44,438 nucleotides of DNA, from NCBI GenBank assembly GCA_017695095.1, contig JADILW010000062.1:1-44438 (forward strand). The letters are read 5' to 3'. Shown here in pieces: positions 1 through 6,716 of the stretch. A program made the position numbers and the translations under genes. This DNA is from Candidatus Cryptobacteroides avistercoris (GTDB lineage: Bacteria; Bacteroidota; Bacteroidia; Bacteroidales; UBA932). A model generated the notes under the pieces. It worked only from the letters and a program-made list of their open reading frames with translations, had not been told where the DNA came from and did no database searches. How positions within the stretch are numbered: the stretch's first letter is position 1; each line of letters starts with the position of its first letter.

Positions 1-322
1 GCGCCGCGGCCAGCAGCTGCGGGTCGGCGTCGAAGCGCTGCGGCTCTCCTTCGACCTGCCCCGGCAGGTTGGGTTCGCCGCACCAGACGTCGTGGTAGGC
101 GCACTGCGCGCCGATGACCACGTCCATGACCCTGACGTCAGCCTTCAGACTGCCCGCGCAGCCGGAGTTTATGATGCAGTCCGGCCTGTCGAGCAGAATC
201 ATCTCCGCCGCTGTGGCCGCCGCGTTGGCCTTGCCTATGCCCGACATCGTGGCGGCCGCGATTCCGCTCCGCCTCAGCGCATCGTATTCTCTGCGCATAG
301 CTACTATGACTCCTGCTTTCAT
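1..322 (-). CDS. mtnN: 5'-methylthioadenosine/S-adenosylhomocysteine nucleosidase, C-terminus cut by window edge
   Basis: The minus-strand frame from the ATG at 322 gives MKAGVIVAMRREYDALRR, then a stretch containing MSGIGKANAA, then INSGCAGSL. This matches the start of the MTA/SAH nucleosidase (Pfs) family: an N-terminal beta strand (MKIGIIGAMEEE-like), the GIGKVNAA motif and the NxGxAG loop. The enzyme cleaves adenine from S-adenosylhomocysteine and methylthioadenosine in the cytosol, producing S-ribosylhomocysteine, the substrate of LuxS, which is encoded divergently next door. About 107 residues are visible of an expected 230 or so. The ORF stays open to the window edge. A TAATTTTG promoter box lies only 8 nt upstream of the start, so the mRNA may be almost leaderless. 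Confidence 0.85.
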   Translation of the reverse strand, partial: MKAGVIVAMRREYDALRRSGIAAATMSGIGKANAAATAAEMILLDRPDCIINSGCAGSLKADVRVMDVVIGAQCAYHDVWCGEPNLPGQVEGEPQRFDADPQLLAAA

Positions 323-329
323 GATGCCG

Positions 330-337
330 CAAAATTA
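330..337 (-). promoter_or_regulatory. -7 promoter box TAATTTTG for the nucleosidase gene
   Basis: The minus strand reads TAATTTTG, an exact match to the Bacteroidota -7 consensus TAnnTTTG. It sits 8 nt before the ATG, so transcription would begin at or next to the start codon. Confidence 0.45.
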
Positions 338-370
338 AAAATTCCGGCGCAGTTTCTTCGCGCAATTCGC

Positions 371-378
371 TATCTTTG
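371..378 (+). promoter_or_regulatory. -7 promoter box TATCTTTG for luxS
   Basis: TATCTTTG matches TAnnTTTG exactly and lies 19 nt before the luxS ATG at 397. It rules out the in-frame TTG at 376 as the start, because that codon falls inside the promoter box. Confidence 0.6.
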
Positions 379-396
379 ACGTCAAACTTCGCAAGA

Positions 397-882
397 ATGG
401 AAAAGATAGCCAGTTTCACCATCAACCACCTCAAGCTTTCGAGGGGTATATTCGTATCGCGCAGGGACCTGGTCGGCGGCGAGGTAGTCACTACCTTCGA
501 CATACGCATGAAGGAGCCCAACCGCGAGCCCGCCCTCGGGCAGGGCGCCATCCACACCATAGAGCACCTTGCTGCGACTTACCTGCGCAACAATCCCGAG
601 TGGCGCGACCGCATTGTCTACTGGGGTCCGATGGGTTGCCTGACCGGCAATTACCTGCTTCTGCGCGGCGATTACAGTTCCGCCGACATCCTGCCGCTGA
701 TGCGCGACACCTTCAGCTTCATAGCCGGCTACGAGGGCGAAGTGCCCGGCGCCACCCCCGCCGACTGCGGCAACTGGCTGCTGCACGACCTGCCCATGGC
801 CCGCTACGAGGCCCGCAAGTACCTGACCGAAGTCCTGGAACATCCGTCCAGGGAGAACCTGGAGTACCCGGCAGGCTCATAG
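397..882 (+). CDS. luxS: S-ribosylhomocysteine lyase (autoinducer-2 synthase)
   Basis: This 161-residue protein starts MEKIASFTINH, as LuxS proteins do, and matches the family's usual length. The metal-binding HxxEH motif is present (H53, E56, H57), with the third ligand C124 in DCGNW and the catalytic cysteine C81 in GPMGC. It cleaves S-ribosylhomocysteine to homocysteine and the AI-2 precursor DPD in the activated methyl cycle. The divergent neighbour encodes the nucleosidase that makes its substrate, so both detoxification steps sit together. An upstream TTG-initiated extension of seven residues is rejected because it overlaps the promoter box. Convergent with the ZIP transporter gene, 17 nt away. 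Confidence 0.95.
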   Translation: MEKIASFTINHLKLSRGIFVSRRDLVGGEVVTTFDIRMKEPNREPALGQGAIHTIEHLAATYLRNNPEWRDRIVYWGPMGCLTGNYLLLRGDYSSADILPLMRDTFSFIAGYEGEVPGATPADCGNWLLHDLPMARYEARKYLTEVLEHPSRENLEYPAGS

Positions 883-899
883 TCCCCTGGTTCAAGACG

Positions 900-1649
900 T
901 CATATCACCCTTTCCAGCAGCACAAGCCCCACGAAGCCGAGCACGAGGCACCAGGTGGCGGTCTTCTCGTAGCCGTGGGCGTGCGTCTCGGGAATCATCT
1001 CGTCGCTGACCACATATAGCATCGCGCCGCCGGCGAACGAGAGCATCAGAGGAAGCATCTTCATGCTGATGGCTCCGAGCGCGTAGCCGGTCCACACGCC
1101 CGCGACCTCCAGCATCGCGATTGCGAGCGAGATCAGCAGCGTGCGCATCTTGCTGACTCCGGCGAGCAGCAGGGGAGCGATCACCACCATGCCCTCCGGG
1201 ATGTTCTGAAGTGCGATTCCGGCGGCCACGGTCCATGCGTCGCTGACATCTTCAGAGTTGAACCCGACTCCGCTGGCGATGCCTTCCGGGAACTTGTGCA
1301 GCGCAATCGCCAGCACGAACAGCAGGATGCGGTTGAGCGAGGCGTTGTGCAAGTGTTCTTCCTGGTCGAGTCCGGTAATCTTATGCAGGTGCGGCGTGAG
1401 CTTGTCGAGCACATTGAGGAACAGCATGCCCAGCACCACGCCAGCCAGCACGAGCCACCATGCGCCTCCCGCCTGCTCCGCTGCGGGAACTATCAGTCCG
1501 AGGGTCGACGCTCCGAGCATGATTCCGGCGCAGAATCCCAAAACTCCGTCGTTCCATTTGTGCGGCAGCTCCTTGAACGCGAAGCCCAGCAGCGACCCCA
1601 GCAGAGTCGCCGCCGAAAGCCCGGCCGCGGTTATCCATATCTGTTGCAT
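900..1649 (-). CDS. ZIP family metal transporter (GufA/ZupT-like)
   Basis: This 249-residue, highly hydrophobic protein has about eight membrane segments. It carries the two ZIP signatures: LHKFPEGIASG in the fourth segment and LQNIPEGMVV in the fifth, which form the binuclear metal site. The second motif has Gln-Asn in place of the His-Glu of ZupT, as in GufA-type members. Family members import divalent cations such as zinc, often with broad selectivity; the substrate here is not deducible. The start MQQIWITAAGLS was chosen because it begins directly with the first membrane helix. An upstream in-frame extension to 1718 would cross the promoter box at 1654-1661. Confidence 0.88.
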   Translation of the reverse strand: MQQIWITAAGLSAATLLGSLLGFAFKELPHKWNDGVLGFCAGIMLGASTLGLIVPAAEQAGGAWWLVLAGVVLGMLFLNVLDKLTPHLHKITGLDQEEHLHNASLNRILLFVLAIALHKFPEGIASGVGFNSEDVSDAWTVAAGIALQNIPEGMVVIAPLLLAGVSKMRTLLISLAIAMLEVAGVWTGYALGAISMKMLPLMLSFAGGAMLYVVSDEMIPETHAHGYEKTATWCLVLGFVGLVLLERVI

Positions 1650-1653
1650 TCTG

Positions 1654-1686
1654 TAAAGATACGCAAATCCGACTGCATAAGACAAA
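1654..1686 (-). promoter_or_regulatory. Promoter of the ZIP transporter gene (-33 TTTG, -7 TATCTTTA)
   Basis: On the minus strand, TTTG at 1686-1683 is followed after 21 nt by TATCTTTA at 1661-1654, close to the Bacteroidota -33/-7 arrangement. The last base of the -7 box deviates from consensus. The ATG follows at 1649. Confidence 0.45.
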
Positions 1687-1695
1687 AAGAATTGA

Positions 1696-1703
1696 TACCT
1701 TTG
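1696..1703 (+). promoter_or_regulatory. -7 promoter box TACCTTTG for the YgjP-like gene
   Basis: TACCTTTG is an exact TAnnTTTG match. It ends only 5 nt before the ATG at 1709, which implies a leaderless or nearly leaderless transcript. Confidence 0.5.
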
Positions 1704-1708
1704 CCCCC

Positions 1709-2368
1709 ATGTCTTCAAGAACCTACAATGACCCTGAAATAGGCCCGGTGCGGCTCGTGAAGAGCGCGCGGGCGAGGCGTATCAGCGTCAGGGTGCATCC
1801 GCTGAAAGGCGTGACCGTGACGGTGCCGCGGTTCTGCTCATACGCTGCCGGCTTGCAGGTCTTCGGGCAGTGCCGAGGGTGGGTGCTGAAGACGTTGGAG
1901 AAGCAGAAGTCCCTTCGGGAAACCGCTTCCGCCTCTGCCGTGGCTCCGGAGCAGATCGAGGCCATGCGCCAGGAGGCGAAAATGCTGCTGCCCCGTCGGC
2001 TCTCCGAACTGGCGGAGCGCTATGGTTTCAGCTATGGCCGCGTATTCATAAAGCACAATTCGTCCAACTGGGGCAGTTGCTCCGCCCGGGGCAACATCAA
2101 TCTCAACCTGAACCTCGTACGCCTGCCGCAGCTGCTGCGCGACCATGTGATCCTGCACGAGCTCTGCCACCTCAGGCATCCGAACCACGGGCCGGAGTTC
2201 CACGCGCTTCTGGAGCGGCTGGACGCGGACAATCTCCGGCTGCTCGCCGGGGCGGGGGAGCAGGAGCAGGCATTCAGGCAGCTGCAGGATACGATCAGAC
2301 GCAGCCGTGCCGGATTCCCGGTCCAGTACGTTCTTCAGCAAGAGTTGAAAAAGTACCCGCTTGTCTGA
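1709..2368 (+). CDS. YgjP-like (DUF45) zinc metallopeptidase domain protein
   Basis: This 219-residue protein has the zinc-peptidase motif HELCHLRHPNHGPEF, giving predicted ligands H150, H154 and H160 with E151 as general base. This is the HExxH...NHxxxF pattern of the YgjP/DUF45 family. The preceding WGSCSARGNINLNLNL is the usual SxWGSCxxxxxxxxN segment of that family. No signal peptide is seen, so it is probably cytosolic. The physiological substrate of the family is unclear; members also occur in restriction-like contexts, but nothing of that kind is nearby. The gene stands alone, with its own promoter and terminator. Confidence 0.85.
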   Translation: MSSRTYNDPEIGPVRLVKSARARRISVRVHPLKGVTVTVPRFCSYAAGLQVFGQCRGWVLKTLEKQKSLRETASASAVAPEQIEAMRQEAKMLLPRRLSELAERYGFSYGRVFIKHNSSNWGSCSARGNINLNLNLVRLPQLLRDHVILHELCHLRHPNHGPEFHALLERLDADNLRLLAGAGEQEQAFRQLQDTIRRSRAGFPVQYVLQQELKKYPLV

Positions 2369-2396
2369 CGCCCGGCTTCTTCGGGCGGAAATTTTT
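2369..2396 (+). terminator. Rho-independent terminator after the YgjP-like gene
   Basis: Stem CGCCCG (2369-2374) pairs with CGGGCG (2382-2387) around the 7-nt loop GCTTCTT and is followed by GAAATTTTT. It begins directly after the TGA of the upstream gene. Confidence 0.65.
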
Positions 2397-2398
2397 GC

Positions 2399-2406
2399 TA
2401 TCTTGG
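2399..2406 (+). promoter_or_regulatory. Possible -7 promoter box TATCTTGG for guanine deaminase
   Basis: TATCTTGG differs from TAnnTTTG at one position and is 25 nt before the ATG at 2432, a spacing similar to other genes here. No good -33 element is seen. Confidence 0.4.
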
Positions 2407-2431
2407 CGCAGAAATCAAACAACGGACTGAT

Positions 2432-2899
2432 ATGACAAAAGAAGAACTGATGCGGAAGGCGATTGAGCTTTCGGTGAAGAACGTCGCCGAGGGCGGCGGA
2501 CCTTTCGGCGCCGTGATAGCCAGGAACGGAGAGATAGTGGCGACGGGGGTGAACCGCGTTACCGACGAGCACGACCCCACCGCGCACGCCGAGGTGAGCG
2601 CGATCAGGGCCGCCTGCCGCAAGCTGAACACCTTCGATCTCAGCGGCTGCGAGATCTACACCTCCTGCGAGCCCTGCCCGATGTGCCTGGGCGCCATCTA
2701 CTGGGCGCACCTCGACCGCATGTACTACGGCAACAACCAGCACGACGCAGCAGAAATCGGCTTTGACGACGCGTTCATCTACGAAGAGATCGCCCTGAAA
2801 CCCGAAGAGCGCCGGCTGGCCCCTACGAGGCTGCTCCCGGAGGAGGCGATCAAGGCCTTCGAAGCCTGGAGGCTCAAGGACGACAAGGTCGAATACTAG
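2432..2899 (+). CDS. guaD: Guanine deaminase-type nucleoside/base deaminase
   Basis: This 155-residue cytidine-deaminase-fold protein closely resembles Bacillus GuaD in length and along its whole sequence. Shared segments are GGPFGAVI, the zinc motif TAHAEVSAIRAAC (H52, catalytic E54), YTSCEPCPMCLGAIYWA (C82, C85), and the C-terminal GFDDAFIYEEI and FEAWR...KVEY. GuaD hydrolyses guanine to xanthine and ammonia in purine salvage. A related tRNA adenosine deaminase (TadA) is the main alternative, but the GFDDxFIYxEI block and the terminal EY favour GuaD. It converges with the HAD gene and shares 4 nt with it. Confidence 0.85.
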   Translation: MTKEELMRKAIELSVKNVAEGGGPFGAVIARNGEIVATGVNRVTDEHDPTAHAEVSAIRAACRKLNTFDLSGCEIYTSCEPCPMCLGAIYWAHLDRMYYGNNQHDAAEIGFDDAFIYEEIALKPEERRLAPTRLLPEEAIKAFEAWRLKDDKVEY

Positions 2900-3534
2900 A
2901 CGAGCTTCAGAAGTTCGGCGAAGCTGCCGATGAGATGGTCAGGAGACGCAGTGCGCAGCTGCGTCTCCTTCTGGTTTCCGTAGGTCACCCCGCAGGTGCG
3001 GCAGCCGGCGCCGGAACCCATCAGCATGTCGTATACCGTGTCCCCGACCACGAGGGTGCTTCCGGCAGGCTGATTCATGCGGGCGAGCAGCGTGAGAACC
3101 ATGTCGGGCGCAGGTTTCGGCGCGAGGCGGTCGGTGGCGGTGACCATCTCCTCGAAATATCCGCCGACGCCGTAGGGCGCCATGATGGCCTCCAGCGACT
3201 CCCGTCCGCGCGAGGTGGCTATCGCCATCCGGTATCCGCGCGCGTGCAGTTCGCCGAGGGTCTCCGGCACTCCGGGGAAGAGGCTGCTGTTCACCTCCCC
3301 GTATTCCGGGAATATCTCCCGGTACAGCCGGGCCGCATCCCGGGTCTGGGCGTCGGAGAGGTCTCCGATCTGCTGGAGTGACTGTTCCAGGACCAACCCG
3401 ATGGTGGGCCTGATGCGCTCGTCGTCGGCTCCCTGGAAGCCGAGGCGTCTGAAAGTCTCCTTGACGGTGGCGAGAATCCCGGCGGCGGTGTCGGCCAGCG
3501 TGCCGTCGAAATCGAATATTATGCAGTCTGTCAT
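2896..3534 (-). CDS. HAD-family phosphatase, phosphoglycolate phosphatase-like
   Basis: This 212-residue protein has HAD motif I FDFDGTLADT (nucleophile D8, acid D10). Motif II is in the IATSRG segment, a conserved lysine is in APKPAPDM, and motif IV is VGDTVYDMLMG. The helical cap between motifs I and II (residues about 15-85) marks subfamily IA, which includes Gph and beta-phosphoglucomutase. The exact substrate cannot be read from sequence, and pyrophosphatase PpaX or phosphoglycolate phosphatase are both possible. A minus-strand TAATTTTG box at 3555-3562 lies 20 nt upstream of the ATG. Confidence 0.8.
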   Translation of the reverse strand: MTDCIIFDFDGTLADTAAGILATVKETFRRLGFQGADDERIRPTIGLVLEQSLQQIGDLSDAQTRDAARLYREIFPEYGEVNSSLFPGVPETLGELHARGYRMAIATSRGRESLEAIMAPYGVGGYFEEMVTATDRLAPKPAPDMVLTLLARMNQPAGSTLVVGDTVYDMLMGSGAGCRTCGVTYGNQKETQLRTASPDHLIGSFAELLKLV

Positions 3535-3554
3535 CTGTCCTTTCTTTTCGGCTG

Positions 3555-3562
3555 CAAAATTA
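3555..3562 (-). promoter_or_regulatory. -7 promoter box TAATTTTG for the HAD gene
   Basis: An exact TAnnTTTG match on the minus strand, 20 nt upstream of the ATG at 3534. No clear -33 element was found. Confidence 0.5.
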
Positions 3563-3768
3563 GAAGTTGTTTTGAAATTTTGCGAATATTCTTTTCATTG
3601 CGGCTTCTTTAATGAATGTGCGATTACTGCAATATTCCTTCTTTCGTTTTTTATTCTTGCGTGATGATACAGGGTGCAATAACTGTCCACTTGCTCTCCG
3701 CTCCGGTGATGCTTCGGCAAATATGTCTGTTTCTGAACGAAAACTGAACAACGGAACGGAAATATCAA
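3563..3768. other. AT-rich divergent intergenic region without a recognised gene
   Basis: Part of the roughly 320-bp gap between the divergent HAD and tetR genes. It is clearly richer in A and T than its surroundings. No ORF with homology, RNA gene or repeat was recognised. The functional sites found in the gap are the HAD promoter at its left end and the tetR promoter and operator at its right end. Confidence 0.5.
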
Positions 3769-3776
3769 TATATTTG
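3769..3776 (+). promoter_or_regulatory. -7 promoter box TATATTTG for the tetR operon
   Basis: An exact TAnnTTTG match. The predicted transcription start, about 7 nt downstream, falls right next to the palindrome at 3786. Confidence 0.55.
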
Positions 3777-3785
3777 CATCGTTGT

Positions 3786-3813
3786 TAACGATATCGTTAG
3801 ACAATATCGTTAG
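3786..3813. promoter_or_regulatory. Palindromic operator candidate for the TetR regulator
   Basis: TAACGATATCGTTA (3786-3799) is a perfect 14-bp palindrome. Half of it, ATATCGTTAG (3791-3800), is repeated directly at 3804-3813. The site lies just downstream of the tetR -7 box, where a bound repressor would block initiation. TetR proteins commonly bind such palindromes and autoregulate; that this one does so is inference. Confidence 0.55.
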
Positions 3814-3858
3814 CCGCCGTCCCGCAATCAGGGCCGATATTGTTGACGACATGAACAA

Positions 3859-4497
3859 ATGCAGATGACAAAGGAACAGGAAATACTCTCGGCCGCATCG
3901 GAGGAGTTCTTCGAGAAAGGCTACGACGGCACATCCACTGCGGTGATAGCGCGGAAGGCGGGTGTCACGCACGCGATGGTCAACTATTATTTCAGGACGA
4001 AGGAACAGCTGTTCCTCAGGATACTCGACTCCGCGGTCTACGACTTCGTTCAGGGTCTCAAGCCTATAATGCATGGGGAGGGGGATTTCCTCCGGACCAT
4101 CCTGAATGCCGCTTCGGCAATCTTCGACTGCATGGACAGACATCGGAGGCTGCCTTTCATGATCATGGACCTTGCGCGCAACCATCCCGAACTTCTTGAC
4201 CGCTACCTTGAATCCGGAATGAGCGAAGCAAGGGGAGTGATAGCCGGGCATTCCGGGCGGCTTGCGGCGCAGATAGCCGCCGGAACATTTCCCGAAACGG
4301 GCATAGAAGACATTCTGGATACTGTGCTGACTCTTGCGACGGCGCCTTTCCAGAACATACCGCTGCTCGAGAACGTGCTGCATTTCACCTCCGGACAGAT
4401 TGAAGATTATCTTCAGGCCCGCAAGTGTGAGATGCTCTGCATGCTCGAACGGCGCTACTCCCTTCAGCCGCCGGAGGGAGCCGATGAAGACAAATGA
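3859..4497 (+). CDS. TetR/AcrR family transcriptional regulator
   Basis: This 212-residue protein has an N-terminal TetR helix-turn-helix at about residues 8-54: ILSAASEEFFEKGYDGTS, IARKAGVTHAMVNYYFRTKEQL. A divergent ligand-binding helical domain follows, as usual for the family. The in-frame ATG at 3865 (MTKEQEIL) is an equally good start. The last 4 nt overlap the next gene (ATGA), so the regulator and the membrane protein are translationally coupled. A palindrome between promoter and gene is the likely operator. The ligand is unknown. Confidence 0.9.
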   Translation: MQMTKEQEILSAASEEFFEKGYDGTSTAVIARKAGVTHAMVNYYFRTKEQLFLRILDSAVYDFVQGLKPIMHGEGDFLRTILNAASAIFDCMDRHRRLPFMIMDLARNHPELLDRYLESGMSEARGVIAGHSGRLAAQIAAGTFPETGIEDILDTVLTLATAPFQNIPLLENVLHFTSGQIEDYLQARKCEMLCMLERRYSLQPPEGADEDK

Positions 4498-5507
4498 CAA
4501 GACTGATAAACAATGATATTATGACAGAAAAGAAATTGTACTGGGGCAGGACGATAGCGTCGTTCTTCCTCGTTCTGTTCACGATGCCCCTCGGACATGC
4601 GCTGATGCGCGTTATGGAGGAGACGATGGAGACTTCGGTGATGAACACCTGCGCTTTCATAATGGGTGCTGTCGGACTGGCGATAGTTGTCTGGGGCGTG
4701 TTCGTCAAGGGAGACACGAAGCAGACCCTGTTCGGACTGTTCGGCGGCCTGCTGTTCTGGACCGGCTGGGTGGAGTTCCTCTACGGGTATTTCGCGATGC
4801 GTTTCGGCGTGCATTACGACCTGGTGGGCTCCGGCACGGTGCAGACGATCACCGAATACGTCAACGGCATCGGCGTGAGCCATGACATGCTGATAAACGG
4901 CGTCAATGTGAACGACATCCCGGCCGACGTGCTGAAGGAGATGCGTGGTTCGCGCCCGGAGTACCTGATAATGCCGGCTTCATTCGGTTTCTGGGTGATG
5001 TTCATCGTGCTCTACCTCTTCGGCTCGCGCACCGGCTGCCATGCGCTGAACTGGCTGCAGAAGGTGTTCTTCGGCAAGAAGATGCAGGAGATAGTGCCGC
5101 GCTCGATGAGCCGCCATACGGCAATCACGACCTTCATGGAGTTGAACATCATGATGTGGACCATGTATCTGCTGCTGATGTTCGTCTACGACCCGGCGTT
5201 TCTGGGGGAGAGCCATCCGGTCACGATAGCCATTGCGATCGGCTGCCTCGTGGGCTCGATCTTCATGTTCCGCTATGAGCTCGGTCTGCACGGCTGGGGC
5301 CCGAACATCCGCATGGCGATATCGACCGTGGTGATCTTCTGGACGACCGTGGAGGTCTTCGCCCGCAACGGTTTGCTGACCGAATTCTGGATCGACCCCA
5401 TGAACCATGTTGCCGAGATGGTGAGCATACTCGTATGCTTCGTCGCCCTCGCCGCCTTCCTGATCATCCGCGCCGTCCGTCACAGGAAAGCCGTAGAAAG
5501 CAATTAG
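4494..5507 (+). CDS. Multi-pass membrane protein of unknown function in the tetR operon
   Basis: I do not recognise a family. The 337-residue protein has about seven to eight hydrophobic segments, for example SFFLVLFTMPLGHALM, FIMGAVGLAIVVWGVFV, GFWVMFIVLYLF, TMYLLLMFVYDPAFL, TIAIAIGCLVGSIFMF and MVSILVCFVALAAFLIIRAV. The largest loop, residues about 105-160, contains two Gly/Asn-rich stretches. A later start at 4521 (MTEKKLYWGRT) would remove nine residues and the overlap with tetR. Coupling to a TetR gene suggests a role in transport or membrane stress, but this is only context. It is followed by a long cruciform repeat rather than a U-tract terminator. Confidence 0.75.
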   Translation: MTRLINNDIMTEKKLYWGRTIASFFLVLFTMPLGHALMRVMEETMETSVMNTCAFIMGAVGLAIVVWGVFVKGDTKQTLFGLFGGLLFWTGWVEFLYGYFAMRFGVHYDLVGSGTVQTITEYVNGIGVSHDMLINGVNVNDIPADVLKEMRGSRPEYLIMPASFGFWVMFIVLYLFGSRTGCHALNWLQKVFFGKKMQEIVPRSMSRHTAITTFMELNIMMWTMYLLLMFVYDPAFLGESHPVTIAIAIGCLVGSIFMFRYELGLHGWGPNIRMAISTVVIFWTTVEVFARNGLLTEFWIDPMNHVAEMVSILVCFVALAAFLIIRAVRHRKAVESN

Positions 5508-5514
5508 TATTATA

Positions 5515-5631
5515 ACCTATGTCAGATGCTCCCTGCAGAGAGGTTCCGCTTCGCTCCATCCCGCCGCTTTCGCGGCACCCACTTACGGCCGTGGGCGGCC
5601 AGCCTCTCTGCAGGGAGCATCTGACATAGGT
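5515..5631 (+). repeat. Cruciform element E1: 29-bp perfect arms around a conserved 59-nt core
   Basis: Left arm 5515-5543 and right arm 5603-5631 are perfect reverse complements over 29 bp. The core (5544-5602) starts TTCCGCTTCGCTCCATC and ends with GGCCAG. Inside it, GCCGC/GCGGC (5563-5567 with 5572-5576) and GGCCG/CGGCC (5587-5591 with 5596-5600, loop TGGG) form two hairpins. The core aligns with those of E2 (on the minus strand) and E3; the arms do not. It begins 8 nt after the stop codon of the membrane-protein gene, in the sense direction of that gene. No U-tract follows, so it is not a standard terminator. Confidence 0.8.
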
Positions 5632-5661
5632 AACAGATATAATAATAGATATATTGCGTGT

Positions 5662-5772
5662 CGGCAGGTGTGCCGGCGTCCGGGAGGCTTGCCGTCCGCG
5701 GCAGTGAGCGGACGATGCGAAGCATCGATGGAGCGCTTGCGCGTAACCTCCCGGACGCCGGCACACCTGCCG
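5662..5772 (-). repeat. Cruciform element E2: 26-bp perfect arms, same 59-nt core on the minus strand
   Basis: Arms 5662-5687 and 5747-5772 are perfect reverse complements over 26 bp and unrelated to the arms of E1. Read on the minus strand, the 59-nt core contains GCGCTCCATCGATGC, CCGCTCACTGCCG and GGCAAG, matching E1 and E3. Internal hairpins are CGATGC/GCATCG (5713-5718 with 5722-5727) and TGCCG/CGGCA (5690-5694 with 5699-5703). The element sits 10 nt past the stop of the DUF3737 gene, in its sense direction, so each of the two convergent genes has its own copy. Confidence 0.8.
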
Positions 5773-5782
5773 CTACAACATG

Positions 5783-6625
5783 CTACCGGGTTCTGATGAC
5801 GCAGTCGGCGGGCGGCAGTATGTTCTCGTCGAGAGTGACGGAGCCGATGGAGTCCGCGACAATCAGCCCCGAGGTCGGATTCTTGATGTTGGCGATCGAA
5901 CCGCGGATGTCTGCTCGCAGAGTCGAATACTCGAAAGCCCTGTCGCAGGCCGCGTCGAAAGTACAGTTCTCCAGCACCAGGTCGTGAGCATAGCACAGAG
6001 GCTGCTCGCCCGAGATATGGCAGTTCACCAGACGCAGGTTCCTGGAATGCCAGCCGAGATATTCACCGTCCAGCACCGAGTCATAGATTGTCACGTTCTC
6101 GACCTCCCAGAACGCATCCTTGGTAGTTATCCTCGCATTGTGAATCTCCACGTTCTTCACATACTGGAACACGTACTTGCTGTCGCTTTCCAGTCCGTCC
6201 ACGATGATGTCCCTGCTGAACATGAAAGGATAGGTGCCCTCATGCAGCTTCAGGTTCTTCACCCTGATGCCGCTGCAGCGCCAGAACACCTCGTCGGCGT
6301 CGTTCATCACGACGTTCTCGATGTCGATCTCGCTCATCTCGCGGAACATTTTCGGCGCGTCGATCACCGTGTCCTTCATCTTCAGGTGGTCCGAATACCA
6401 GAGCGCCGAGCGTCCGCCGACCGCGAAGTAGCAGTTCTCGATCGTGAAGCCGTGGACATGCCAGAAAGGGTAGTTGCCCTCGAAGCGGCAGTTCGTAGCC
6501 ACGATGTTGCTGCATTCCTTGATCGCGGACTCGCCGGCGAGTATGGTCACGTTGTCCAGATGGAGGTCGTGCGACGCGAACAGCGGGCGCTCGCCCCCGA
6601 ATTCCCTATTCTTGATCAGCTGCAT
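5783..6625 (-). CDS. DUF3737 family protein (right-handed beta-helix fold)
   Basis: This 280-residue protein consists of repeated short strand-turn units such as LHLDNVTILAGESAIKECSNIVATNCRF, IENCYFAVGGRSALWYSDHLKMKDT and LRLVNCHISGEQPLCYAHDLVLENC. That is the DUF3737 pattern, predicted to form a right-handed parallel beta-helix. The N-terminus MQLIKNREFGGERPLFAS is typical of the family. There is no signal peptide, so it is probably cytosolic. The biochemical role of the family is not established. The gene is monocistronic, with a minus-strand TATTTTTG box at 6648-6655, and ends next to cruciform element E2. Confidence 0.85.
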   Translation of the reverse strand: MQLIKNREFGGERPLFASHDLHLDNVTILAGESAIKECSNIVATNCRFEGNYPFWHVHGFTIENCYFAVGGRSALWYSDHLKMKDTVIDAPKMFREMSEIDIENVVMNDADEVFWRCSGIRVKNLKLHEGTYPFMFSRDIIVDGLESDSKYVFQYVKNVEIHNARITTKDAFWEVENVTIYDSVLDGEYLGWHSRNLRLVNCHISGEQPLCYAHDLVLENCTFDAACDRAFEYSTLRADIRGSIANIKNPTSGLIVADSIGSVTLDENILPPADCVIRTR

Positions 6626-6647
6626 GGTTCCAAAGTTTTTAACGCTG

Positions 6648-6655
6648 CAAAAATA
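6648..6655 (-). promoter_or_regulatory. -7 promoter box TATTTTTG for the DUF3737 gene
   Basis: An exact TAnnTTTG match on the minus strand, 22 nt upstream of the ATG at 6625. Confidence 0.55.
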
Positions 6656-6716
6656 CTATGAATTCCAGATTTTAGTATCTTCATATCATCGTTTGAACTA
6701 CCCGATTTACAGAAAT

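Noticed and set aside
376-396. Seven-residue N-terminal extension of LuxS from a TTG codon
   Set aside because: It overlaps the -7 promoter box, and the family normally begins at MEKI.
3851-3868. Tiny ORF MNKCR overlapping the tetR start
   Set aside because: Five codons, out of frame with tetR, with no amino-acid bias and no terminator. Likely chance.
5515-5772. Interpretation of the cruciforms as integron attC sites or ordinary Rho-independent terminators
   Set aside because: attC sites conserve their ends and vary in the middle, the reverse of what is seen, and no integrase is present. No U-tract follows either element on the relevant strand.
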